The translations under genes were made by a program, and so were the position numbers. A DNA stretch of 64,000 bases, from assembly GCA_029339195.1 (NCBI GenBank), contig JAPTJF010000022.1, forward strand, positions 124,001 through 188,000, given 5' to 3'. Shown here piece by piece: positions 1 through 10,300 of this stretch. How positions within the stretch are numbered: the stretch's first letter is position 1; the number at the start of each line of letters is the position of its first letter. This DNA comes from Micractinium sp. NFX-FRZ (lineage: Eukaryota; Chlorophyta; Trebouxiophyceae; Chlorellales; Chlorellaceae). The notes below the pieces were generated by a model. That model made no database searches and was not told the origin of the DNA. It saw nothing but the letters and a program-made list of their open reading frames with translations.

Positions 1-478
1 CTCACCTCCGTTCTGCCACGCTCAAGCTGCTGCCATGTGGCTGGCGCGTCTCCATGCCAGACATTCGTCCATCGCTAATGCATGGAACAGTGATGACGAC
101 ACTCCTGTAAAAATGCATGAGCCTCAGGTTACCTTGACAAGGCCCCGTTCATCCGGCGTGCCGCACGCGGGCAGAAGCGTGCACACTGCGTGTGGGCAGA
201 GCACGTCCTGTTATGAAAAGGGGGGTGACACGCCCTGTTATGAAAGGGGGGCGGGTGATAACAAATGAACGCGTGGGCGGCATAGGCCGGCCTACAGATT
301 GAGCGATTGCCAGAGAACGCAGCGTGCAGCGCCAATGGCGGCAGCAGGCGGCGGCCGGCGGGTGGAAAGTGCCCAGATGCAGCTCACATGGTGATCGCAG
401 GTCAGCGCGGCTGCCGCCATCGCGCATCTGTTTCCAGAGCGTGCGATCACCTGTAGCCCCATCCTCTGGCCCTGCAAC
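1..478. other. Upstream region of the arginine gene
   Basis: No coding exon is supported here. It is the 5' flank of the reductase gene that starts at 479. It holds a short tandem repeat (207-257) and otherwise mixed GC-rich sequence. An ATG at 336 opens a frame that stops after about 19 codons, so it is not the gene start. Confidence 0.6.
207..257. repeat. 27-bp tandem repeat upstream of the reductase gene
   Basis: Two copies of CCTGTTATGAAAGGGGGG (the first has one extra A) start at 207 and 234. They lie about 250 bp before the ATG at 479. A regulatory role is possible but not shown. Confidence 0.7.
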
Positions 479-3400
479 ATGTCCTCGGCCATCCACAGCC
501 CTAGCGCTCGGGCTGCCCCCTCACGGGCTGCCTGCAGCAGGAGGAGTGTGCGGGTGCAATCTGTCGCTGCGGTAGGCACGGAGCCGGTTGGGGGGTCGGC
601 CCGGTCTGGAGCAGCTGGTCTGCCCTAGGGGCCGCCGCCGCCAGCCGGCGGGTGCGCCACCACCCACTGGGCCCAACCCTGGGTTGCAGCCCTGCACTTC
701 CATACAGTCTCCCTGGCGGGGCAGCATCACCATCTGCTGTGGCCTGCCACTCTGACCCCAGCCACACAGCATCCCCAACCGCCCTCGGCCCGCCCTCCAC
801 GCTTGTGTGCAGGCGCCCACCGCGGGCGTCGCGGGCAGCAAGGCGGGCGAGCAGGTCCGCGTGGCTGTGCTGGGAGCCTCTGGCTACACTGGGGAGGAGG
901 TGGTGCGCCTGCTGGCGCTGCACCCCACCTTCAAGGTCACAGCGCTCACCGGCGACCGCCAGGCGGGCAAGGTGTGCTGACAGTTTGAGGGGCGGCTTGC
1001 AGGGGCAGGCTGCTAACGCTGGCGGGCAGGGGGCAGGCTGCGGGCCTGTAGCGGTGGCGGCACTGGTAGATGACAGGCAAGTGTGCTGGCTGCCCTGTGC
1101 ATGGCTCAACCGCCGAGTCTCCTTCACCCAACTTGCCCAGCTTTGAGCCATTCGAGAGCTCAAGCCCTTGCATGCGTGCGCTCCACCCACTCCCCCCACG
1201 GCTCCCTGGCCAGCCGGCTGTCACATGCACACTCCTGCACCCCTCCTCATCCACCCTCTTGCTGTTCCTTTGCTGCTGCGCGTGACGCTGCTCCCGCTGC
1301 TGCTGCAGGAGTGCCGCTAGGTGTGCCCGCATCTCCACTTGAGCACCAGCCCATTCCCACTTGAGCAGGGGGACTTACTATCAGCTGCCCCACTCTCCAT
1401 ATGCTGGTGCAGGAGTTCAGCGAGGTGTTTCCCCACCTGGTGACCGCCACCGATGTGCCCACCCTGTGCAAGATTGACGATGTCGACTTTGGCGGGGTGG
1501 ACGCGGGTGAGGGCAGTGCAGCAAGGGGAGAAAGAAGTGCGGAAGGGCGGGGGAAGGCACACAGGAGCGGGTGCGGAACAAGTCGTGGACAGAGGGGGGC
1601 GTGTGGCAGGCAGTGGGCTGAGGGTGCATGGATTGATGGTCTTCTGACTCCCAATGCCTTACACAGCAGCCACCCCCTGGCCTCGCACACGCCGCCCGCC
1701 CCCTAGCTCCATGGCACCCCCTGCCGCCCCAGCCCACCCCTGTCCTTCCCCTGACCCCCGGCCCTCCGCCCCCCTCGCCCCTGCCCGCAGTCTTCTGCTG
1801 CCTGCCGCACGCCACCACTCAGGAGGTTGTGGCGGGGCTGCCCTCACACATCAAGGTGGTTGACCTGTCGGCCGACTTCCGGCTACGCGACGTCAACACA
1901 TACGCAGAGTGGTGAGCCGGGGCGGGGCTTTGGAGGAATGCAAGTGGTTGGTTGGTTGTCAGCCGGCAGGTTCAGTTGACCTGCCAGCTGACCTGGGCCA
2001 GGCGAACTGTGCCACGTGGTGAGCTGGCACTGGGCGGACGCTGAGCTGGCGGGCTAGACGGGTGGGCCGGGGGCCTCAAGCCCCTGCGCCACCTCAGGCC
2101 CCATCTACCCCCCTGCCCTCAACCCACGCCCACAAACCACCCGCCAGCGCCCGCTGAGCTGGAATGTCTGAGCTGGAATGTCCGCTGTGCTGTGGGCTGC
2201 ACACCCACCTGCCGGTACCGCCCGCTTGTACCGCCCTGCCCGCAGGTACGGCGGCGAGCACAAGGCACCCGAGCTGCAGAAGGAGGTGGTGTATGGGCTC
2301 ACAGAGCTGCACCGGGAGGCAATCAAGTGAGCGTTTCGCGCCACTGCGGGGGCTGCTGGGGTGTGGGAATGTGAATTGAGGAGGTGGTGAGCACATACAC
2401 CACCTGGTCCTCTAGGGTGTAAGGGCTCCACCCATCTGCAGGAGGAGGCAACCAAATGAGCCATCATGCTGGGGCACGTTTTCGAGTGCAGGCTGGTTTG
2501 GCGGGGAGGGCCGGACGAAAGAGTGGGTGCGGGTGGCTGACAACCAACCGGCGTGCAGCTGCCGCCCCTCACCCGCCCCGCCCCCACCCTCTGTGTGCCC
2601 TCGCCTGCTCGCGCCCCCTGCTGCGCAGGGCTGCAGACGCGGTGGCCAACCCTGCGTGCCACCCCACCAGCGGCCCCTCACTGCCGCCCCACATCCTCCC
2701 CACCACCCACCCTCTCTGTGCCCTCGCCTGCCCGCTCCCTCTTGCTGCGCAGGTCGGCGCGTGTGGTGGCCAACCCCGGGTGCTACCCCACCAGCGTGCA
2801 GCTGCCGCTGGTGCCGCTGCTGGAGGCGGGGCTCATCCTGCCCGATGACATCATCATTGACGCAAAGTCGGGTGAGCCTAGCTGGGGCAGGTGAAGACAA
2901 GTAAGCAAGTGGGCAGCTCGGGAGCCTGGCGTGACAGGCGCCGCCTCGCCTCTCATATCCCGCACTCGCGCACCCTATCCTGCACCCGCGAGGGGCACGG
3001 GGCGCAGCTGCCCATTAGCAGCACCTGTGAGTCACAGCGAAGTGACCAAGGGGATTGAGTGCCTGCTCCTGCTACTGTTGCACCTGCCCTGCAGGCGTGA
3101 GCGGCGCGGGGCGGAGCGCCAAGCAGAACCTGATTTACAGCGAGGTGACCGAGGGCATCAACGCGTACGGGGTGACCAAGCACCGGCACATGCCCGAGAT
3201 TGAGCAGGGGCTCAGCGACGTGGCGGGCGGGCCTGTGCGCGTGAGGTGAGCATCTGTGACTCATTTGGGGGGGGCAGGGCCACTTCTCACTTACTGCTTT
3301 TGGTGTCAGGGCATTAGATTGAGCAGGGGCTGGCCGGCGTGGCGGGGGTGCACATGCGCGTGAGGTGAGCATCTTTCACTTACTTCCACGCGAGTGTGCG

Positions 3401-5278
3401 GGGCATTGACTAGGCAGGGGCTGGGCGGCGTGGCGGGGTCGCATGTGTGCGTGAGGTAGCACCGCAACAGGGTGGGGCTCGCCGACGTGGCGGGCGTGCC
3501 AGCGCGCGCGGGTTGCGTGCTTGCAGCGGTGGTGAGGGTGCAATGGGCGGTGGGCTGGGGCTCACTGGGAGGCGCCCCACCCCCACACACCTTCGTTGCA
3601 CATCCATGCCCATGGCCCGAGGCATGCAGGCGGCCTGCAACAATCCGTCCCTGACCCCAATCTCCCCTCCATCCATCCCCCCGCCCCCGCAGCTTCACCC
3701 CCCACCTCATGCCCATGACCCGCGGCATGGAGGCGGCCTGCTACATCAAGATGGCGCCGGGAGTGACGGTGGCAGACCTGCGGCAAAAGCTGGTGGTGAG
3801 CTGGCAGCGCTGCCCCTGCTGCTTACTTTCTGCGAGGGTTGGTGGGGCAAGGCTCCATCCCGTGCCCTTGTGCCACGAAAGGATGGTGGGTGGCAGGTCT
3901 GCAGCAACAGCAAGGAGGGTGGGTGGCAGTAAGACGTGATGTAGCTTATACTACTGTGGCACAAGCTTGTGGCCTCACTTGTTGTGCGCAAGGGGGCCAG
4001 GCAGGGGAAGGGAGGCAGCTGCCTGCCTGCCTGCCTGATGGCTGCCTGCCGCGTGCTTTCTGCGCCGCACCTGTGCTCCATCTGCCTTCCCTCGCCTCCA
4101 TCTCTGTCCGTTTGCCTGCCATCACTGCTCCCAGCCACGTCCCCCTACCCCTTCCCCACGTCATCTGCACCCCCATGTCACCGCCCCCTCATCCTTCCAC
4201 CCCTGCCAGCAAAGCACCTGGATAGAAGCGTGTGCATGTTCTACACACTTTGCTTCCTCCTGCCACAAATTTCCCTGCAGTACTTGCCCCTCCTCTCCTC
4301 CCCTCTCGGCAGCAGCAGTGCCAGGGCATGGCGTGTTCGCACGTCCCGCATCACCCTCTGCATCCCATCTCCTGGCTGTGCCCCGTTTCCCTCCCTCCCT
4401 CGTGTCACTGCAGGAGAAGTACCAGGAAGAGACGTTTGTGCATGTGCTTGCCCCGGGGGTGGTCCCCCAGGTGAGCCCTCTGAAGGGCTGTGGGCTGCGG
4501 CTGTCGTGCCGCTGCGGCTAGGCCGCCCCTGCCTTGACCGGACTGTGGGGCGCTGCTGCCAGGCTCGGGCCGCTGACGCCGCTGATGCCTGTTTCATGCT
4601 GCCGGGCGGCATGCGACGGGCTGCAGCCTGGGTTTTTTCTTGCTGCCCTCTGCTGGCTAGGCCCAGCCCCCCAACCTAGCACGACATGCGACAGCCCACC
4701 CCGCACCCACACAAGCAAATGTTCACCGCTCGCCTCCCCTTCCTTCCCCGCCCCCTGCAGACCCACCACGTGCGCGGCTCCAACTACAACCTCATCAACG
4801 TGTTTGAGGACCGCATCCCCGGCCGTGCCATCGTCATCTCCGGTGGGTGCCGCCACTTTTGATGAGCAGCTGTATTTCTTACGATGATGTGTGTGACGAG
4901 CTGGGGAGGGGCCCCTCGGGTCTGGCCAGGCCCAGGCTCAACCACGACGGCAAACATGTGCTGACGTTTGTCCCAAGCGATGCACCTGCTGGCGGGCTGC
5001 GCTGCCTGTCCCCAATCCTCTTCTTCGCATGTTCCGTCTGGAGTCCCGGTTGCACTGATTGATCGACAACCTGGCAAAGGGCGCGTCGACGTCCATTCAC
5101 CCCACACTCCATCATGCACACTCGAGCCCACCCCGCCTCCTCCGTGCCCCCTCGTCTCCCACCTGCAGTGATTGACAACCTGGTCAAGGGCGCCTCGGGC
5201 CAGGCCATCCAGAACATGAACCTTCTGTGGGGCCTGCCCGAGGAGACGGCGCTGCTGCAGCAGGCGCTGTTCCCCTGA
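479..5278 (+). CDS. argC: N-acetyl-gamma-glutamyl-phosphate reductase, plastid-targeted
   Basis: Catalyses the NADPH-dependent reduction of N-acetylglutamyl phosphate to the semialdehyde, the third step of arginine (ornithine) synthesis, in the chloroplast. Eleven exons: 479-571, 813-971, 1413-1506, 1791-1911, 2246-2326, 2753-2871, 3095-3245, 3693-3795, 4414-4470, 4761-4842, 5169-5278; 389 aa. Exon 1 encodes exactly a 31-residue Ser/Arg/Ala-rich transit peptide without acidic residues, which fixes the start. The nucleotide-binding motif GASGYTG is at 52-58. The catalytic Cys193 lies in NPGCYPTS, and His254 in [10 protein letters not shown]. The C-terminus ([16 protein letters not shown]) is as in plant enzymes, and the length is close to the roughly 400 aa of plant homologues. 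Introns 5, 7 and 10 and the 3' flank carry degenerate copies of adjacent exon ends. Nothing in the sequence suggests loss of function. Confidence 0.96.
2622..2800 (+). repeat. Acceptor-side echo of argC exon 6
   Basis: The end of intron 5 plus the start of exon 6 (real acceptor at 2751-2752) is present twice. A degraded copy of the CTGCGCAG acceptor lies near 2622, followed from 2641 by GGTGGCCAACCC and CACCCCACCAGC. These match 2765 onward with an offset of 124 bp. The copy has lost the NPGCYPTS reading (Gly-Cys became Ala-Cys-His). Confidence 0.8.
3197..3511 (+). repeat. Donor-side echoes of argC exon 7
   Basis: The last ~45 bases of exon 7 and its donor (...GTGCGCGTGAG|GTGAGCATCT) are followed inside intron 7 by further copies. 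One starts near 3317 (offset 119), complete with GCGCGTGAGGTGAGCATCT. A second starts near 3412 (offset ~91), with a changed donor. A partial third runs from 3471. The first copy has a fully usable donor. Confidence 0.88.
5062..5100 (+). repeat. Echo of argC exon 11 start inside intron 10
   Basis: ATCGACAACCTGGCAAAGGG at 5062 resembles the start of the last exon (ATTGACAACCTGGTCAAGGG from 5171), 109 bp downstream. The echo lacks a CAG immediately before it. Confidence 0.75.
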
Positions 5279-5520
5279 GGATGAGGAGAGCGCTGGAAGA
5301 CGGAGGGCGTGAGTTTGAAGCGGCCAGGCGACACCTGTCAGCAGGCGCTCTTCCCTTAAGAAGAAGAGCAGCCTGGGAAGGATGAGAGGGCGTGTGCTGA
5401 GGGGGCCAGCCGCCGCGTGTCAGCAGGCGACACTTGCCACTCCTGTTCAGCCATGTGATAGTAGCCCCTGCTCAGCTTGCGAGCTCGCAGCGGGGCAGCA
5501 GGCGCTCTTTGCCTGATCCC
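5259..5520 (+). repeat. Echoes of the argC stop-codon region in the 3' flank
   Basis: The coding end CAGCAGGCGCTGTTCCCCTGA (5258-5278) recurs as CAGCAGGCGCTCTTCCCTTAA about 79 bp later (near 5339) and as GCAGCAGGCGCTCTTTGCCTGA near 5497. A shorter trace lies near 5420. Each full copy keeps a readable QQALF-stop. Flanking sequence (GATGAGGAGAGCG / GAAGAAGAGCAGC) is shared as well, so this is a degenerate tandem repeat beginning inside the coding end. Confidence 0.8.
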
Positions 5521-7312
5521 AGGGTGGGCATGTCTGCTCACATGCTCGGCCCCACACCCCCACCCCACATCCCTGCACCCGCACCCCACCCCACATCCCT
5601 GCGCCCGCACCCAACCCTGCACCCCGCACCCCTGCTTCTTCGCCGCAGCGGCGCTCTCTCCCTGAGCCTAGTGCTCTCTCCCTGGGCCCGTCTGCCTGCC
5701 TGCTTCTCAACAGCCCGCTCGCTCCCCGGCCGACTGGTTGCCCCACCCGACCGCAGCTTGTGCACTGGCACCGCTGCTGCCGGCTCCCCCCTTACGGCTT
5801 TGAACCGTTGATGTCAACAATGCCATCAGGAACCTTGCATCTGCTACTACCTGTGTGATTCTCATCAGTGTCATTCATGAGTGTGTGCCCAGCGCAGGGC
5901 TCCCGTGCCCTCTTCACTGCAGCGGCTGCCTCCTCACCTCCAGCCGTGCCTGCCTGTCTGCCCCTCCCCTGTTTCCCGCTCTTACCGCTCTGCAGCATAC
6001 GCACCCTGCAAGTCTGTTGGCAGCAGTAGTAGACCCCTAGCCTGGCTGCCAGGACATGTTGCACATCAGGGTGAACAACGCGTAGCAGGCACAGCAAAGG
6101 CAGCGCAAGAGAGCGCTGCTCCTGCTGCAGAGGCAGAGCAGGCACGGGCAGGGCTGCGGGTGCAGCCCTCGCACTTGGTGGGTGACCTGGGTGGAGCTAC
6201 TGTCAGCGAAAGAACTAGCAAAGCTTCCACCTTGTTGCCGCCTGAGGGTTACAAGAACAAAATAGAAGAAAATGCATGCATGTGGCAAAGCACTGTGGGA
6301 GATGGAGAGGCACGCATGCACGCACGGCGTGTGGGGCGGAAGGGAGGGGGCGATTGGCTGCGCAGTTGGCGTCCAGTTGGCGCAGTTGGGTGTTGCACAG
6401 GACATGATGTGGATGCCGTGTGTGTGTAACCTTGCGGCACGCCAGCGTGGCAGGCACGCGCCGGGAGGAGAGCCAGGCTGCTCGCGCTTGCATGAACCGA
6501 ACGGTGTGGCTGTTTGTCTGTGATCCCCTGTTTCCGTCTCTTACCGCTCAGTAGTGTCCCCACGTTGCAGCTCTATTTCCACCAGGCGGTATGCAACCCC
6601 TAAACAACGACAGGTTGCACATGAGGGTAGGCACTGCAGTGGGCAGCAGGGCAGAGCACGCAGAGCATAGGCAGCGCAGGGCCGTCAGAGCAGAGGCAGG
6701 CACACAAGCAGACATGCGTCGCACACATGCCTCGCGAGTGCGTCATCTCGACAAACCTCTCTGCTTGTGGGACCCTCCCTGAACACCGCTCTTGTTGCAC
6801 GTCAGCTCCTGGCAGCACCAGTGCTACACCTGCCAGCCTGCGTCGCACCTGTCCCATGCGCGGCTGCAAGACGGCTGGTGCAGGCACCTGTAGCTCTCCT
6901 CCCGACATAGCACCGAATCTTTCTCACAACAAGAATGCGAGCATGCATGCCGGTGTGGCACGCCAGCATTTGCCCAGAAGTTGCGCCCTGCCCGCCGCCG
7001 ACAGCTGAGCAGGCGGGGCGCCGGGACCGCCTCTCCCTTCACGGCAGTGGCGGGGCACGGCCAGGTGCGCGGCCTTTTCCCGTACTGTAGCAAACACTGG
7101 CGTCGATGAGAGGCACGAAAGGATGTCACCCACACTAGGGCTTTCTTTGGCGCGTGCCTGGCACATCCCAGCTCGGCATCGGCCAGGAGTCGGCGCGCGC
7201 AGCGCATGGCGCATCGTGCGCACGGCATTTAGCACCTCTCCCGCCTCTCCCACGAGGTTGTCTTCTCTCGTTTTTGTTTTGATCGCGACAGGCGGCGAGG
7301 CCTCCACACAAC
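5279..7312. other. Intergenic region between argC and the transferrin gene
   Basis: About 2 kb without a supportable exon. It contains, in order, the argC tail echoes, a CACCC/CATCCCTG-rich low-complexity stretch (about 5545-5635), and a diverged tandem duplication of about 560 bp (5970-7000). The final 300 bp should include the transferrin promoter. No gene-like conservation was recognised on either strand. Confidence 0.55.
5970..7000. repeat. Diverged ~560-bp tandem duplication
   Basis: Matching landmarks repeat at a near-constant offset. GTTTCCCGCTCTTACCGCTC ending at 5990 matches GTTTCCGTCTCTTACCGCTC ending at 6549 (offset 559). TTGCACATCAGGGT near 6059 matches TTGCACATGAGGGT near 6615 (556). 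GGCAGCGCA near 6099 and 6670 has offset 571. A GGCACGCCAGC segment recurs near 6435 and 6957. The copies are heavily diverged and neither encodes a recognised protein. Confidence 0.6.
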
Positions 7313-10300
7313 ATGTCCCGCATCGTGCGCTCCCTTGCTGCGATACTGGTGGCCCTAGTGGCTGCAGCGTGTCCGGCGCACTCTCGGACCCTGTCCCAGG
7401 TAGCTGTGGTTGCGGCGAAGCGATTTGGCCGGGGTGCCTTGCTTGGCGGGGCCATGCATCATCAGGGGCAGGCTGGGTGCCGGCGGCATGGCCAGCCACT
7501 CAAGCCACCCTAGCCACCATCACATGACCTGCTGGGGCGGCTGTGAAGTGCGATGGTGCAGAACGAGGCTCCAAAGTATGGACCTGTTCCCACATGGCTT
7601 CCCTACTATGCTGTCCGGCCCCCCATTACGTCACCGATTACAGTTGCCCCGCTCAGCGCACCCCACCATCATGCACCCTCCCTGCGTCGTCGCCCCCTGA
7701 CAGAACAACACCTGCCCTGTCCCTCCCCGCAGGCCACCGCCACGCCTGCCCGCTGGTGCATCCCCGCAGCCGCCGACGCCGCCTCCGTCACCGCCTGCAC
7801 CGCCGCCGTTGCTGGCGCCAACACTGCCGCCGTCACCTTCACCTGTGTCTCCGGCGGCAGTGAGGAGGCCTGCATGGCCATGATTGCAAACAAGACGGCC
7901 GACCTGACAACACTGGGAGGTAATTCCGGGAGTGTGCATGGGTGCATGGGTGCATGGGTGCATGTGTGGGCGTGCGAAAAACAGAGTGCGAGCCCAAACA
8001 AGCAAAAACAAGCAAGCGCGGCCATGGGCGGGTGCCGCCCGTGTGGTTGTGTGTGCGGGGCTCGGGGCCGTAGGGGTTCCCCAGCCCTGCAAGTGGCCTG
8101 CCAGCCAGATTGCACAAACCGCTCCGGCTGTCCCCTCCCCCGCCCCTGGCTCAGCCCTGCGCCCATGACGCCTGCCCATACCTTGCACCACCTCTCACCC
8201 CTGGCGTGTCTCCCCCGCGCCCTGCAGCCTCCTCTGGCGCTGCCGCCATGCTGCTGGCACACGAGACATACAAGCTGGAGCCCATTGCAGCAGGTGGGTG
8301 GGGCGGACCTGCATCTAGGTGTCATTGAGGGCGGGGATATGGTGGGGACACCCAGACCGTGTATCCCTTCATCCTATCCTGCAGTAACCCCTTCTAACCC
8401 CTTCACCCGCCCACCCACCCGCCCCCGCTATGCACCAACCTCTGTTGACTTTATTAACCGCCACCCCACCCATTTGCAGAGTTCTACGGAGACCTGCAGG
8501 GCGCCAACTACTTTGCAGTGGCGGTTGTGCCCAAGGAGTTTTGCACCGCCGGCGTCACCCTGGCCAGCCTCAAGGTGGGCTGGCGGGTGGCAAGGGAGGG
8601 GGACGGGAGGCGGGGGCGGGGCGGGCGCCTGACTGCATGTCAGCATGCCAGCTTGCCTGCGCGGCACGGCGCGGCGCTGCGCGAATCTTTCTCTGGGAGA
8701 TTGGTGGCGGCGCCTCCTGCCCTTGCTTCCCGCCCCTCCCACCTGCCGCTGCCTGCCTGCCAGAACCGTCCCTGGCAGGCAGCCCGCTCACATGCACAGC
8801 CTGCGCACATGCTCCTCCCTGCGTGCAGGGCAAGCGCTCCTGCCACACCGGCTACCGCCGCACCGCCGGCTGGACGCTGCCTGTGGGATTCCTCGCAGAG
8901 TCGGGCGCGGTGAGCCACCCCCCTGCCAGTTGGTCCATTGCTAGCTATGCACCACCACGTCTCCAGATCTCTCAGACTTGCATGTGGCTCCGGCGCCTCC
9001 CCTGGCGTAAGCCTGTACATCGCCAAGCGGCCCCCCCTTACAGCAAGCTTGCCCTCCTCTTCTGCGCTCTCCTCATTGCGTTGTTCTCACGCCTCTCATG
9101 CCCCGCCTGCCCGTCCCCCCGCCCCTGCAGATGCCAGCTGTCAACGCCGACAGCCTGGTCAACGCCGACGCTCAGAGCGTGGCCTCCTTCTTCTCCGCCA
9201 CCTGCGCCCCCTCCGAGGACGGAGCCCTCACCGCCGGCGGCAAGTGGGCGGGCGTGTGCTCCGGCTGCAAGGTGAGGGGGCGGGGCTCGAGGGCACAGGG
9301 TTGTGATGTGCTGCCGCCACACGCTTTGCGCACACGAGGCCACCGCCAGAGGTAGATCAGTTGCCAGTGTGCACGACCTGCCGTGTGTGGGGTGCGGACA
9401 GCCCTGGGCAGGGTGCCGCATCTGATTTTACGTCGAATGCTGGCAGCTCACTAGCGCACCCGCTCCCCCTGCCCTCCTCCCACTCATCCATCTATCTCCC
9501 AACTGGCAGGGTGACTGCTCCCCCGCCGACCCCTACTACGACTACCCCGGCTCCATGCGCTGCCTCATGGAGGGGGCGGGTGAGCGGTTGTGGATGGGAC
9601 AACACTGCTGCTTGGCGGGGCGGCAGCGAGGGCGGCCGCCCTGCCTCCCGACTCGTTGAACGGCTGTTTGCCGCACACCGCTTGCCACTGTCCTGGCCTG
9701 CCACCATGCGCTTGCTTCTCACTGATGTCACGCGGCCACCTTGTCCTCCCCCAGGCGACGTGGCCTTCACCAAGCACGCCACCGCCATCGACTATGCCAG
9801 CGATGGCGCCGAGGCGCAGGCGTGGTCCACCAAGGCCAAGGTGGGTGGTGGGATGATGTGTTGCATTTTATCAAGAGCGGCTGTTGCGTTTGTCTGCACG
9901 CCTGGCCACGTCTCTGCCATTGACCATTCTCAGCCGCCTGCCTGCACTCCTGGCCACGTCTCTGCCATTGACCATGCTCAGCCGCCTGCCTGCCTGCTTG
10001 ACAGAACTTGCCGGCCCGACCCCATGCCTGCGCCCACTCATCCACCCTAGCTGCCTCCGTGCGTCCCATCCCACCCACTTGCCCGGCAGGACAAACTCCT
10101 GCCACAACCACCCCACTGCCCCCACTGCCCCCGTGCCCTCAACCTTGCCTGCAGGCCGACCTCATGCTGCTGTGCCCCACCGGCGGCTGCAAGACCCTGG
10201 ACGAGTACGGGTCATGCAACCTGGCCACGGCACCCGCATATGCAGGCACGCGCTGCTAGCACCGACTGCCGGACATGCGCATGGGGCATGGGACATGTGC

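Noticed and set aside
5545..5640. CRISPR-like repeated C-rich units
   Set aside because: Irregular low-complexity CACCC/CATCCCTG runs without constant repeats or spacers, in a eukaryotic intergenic region.
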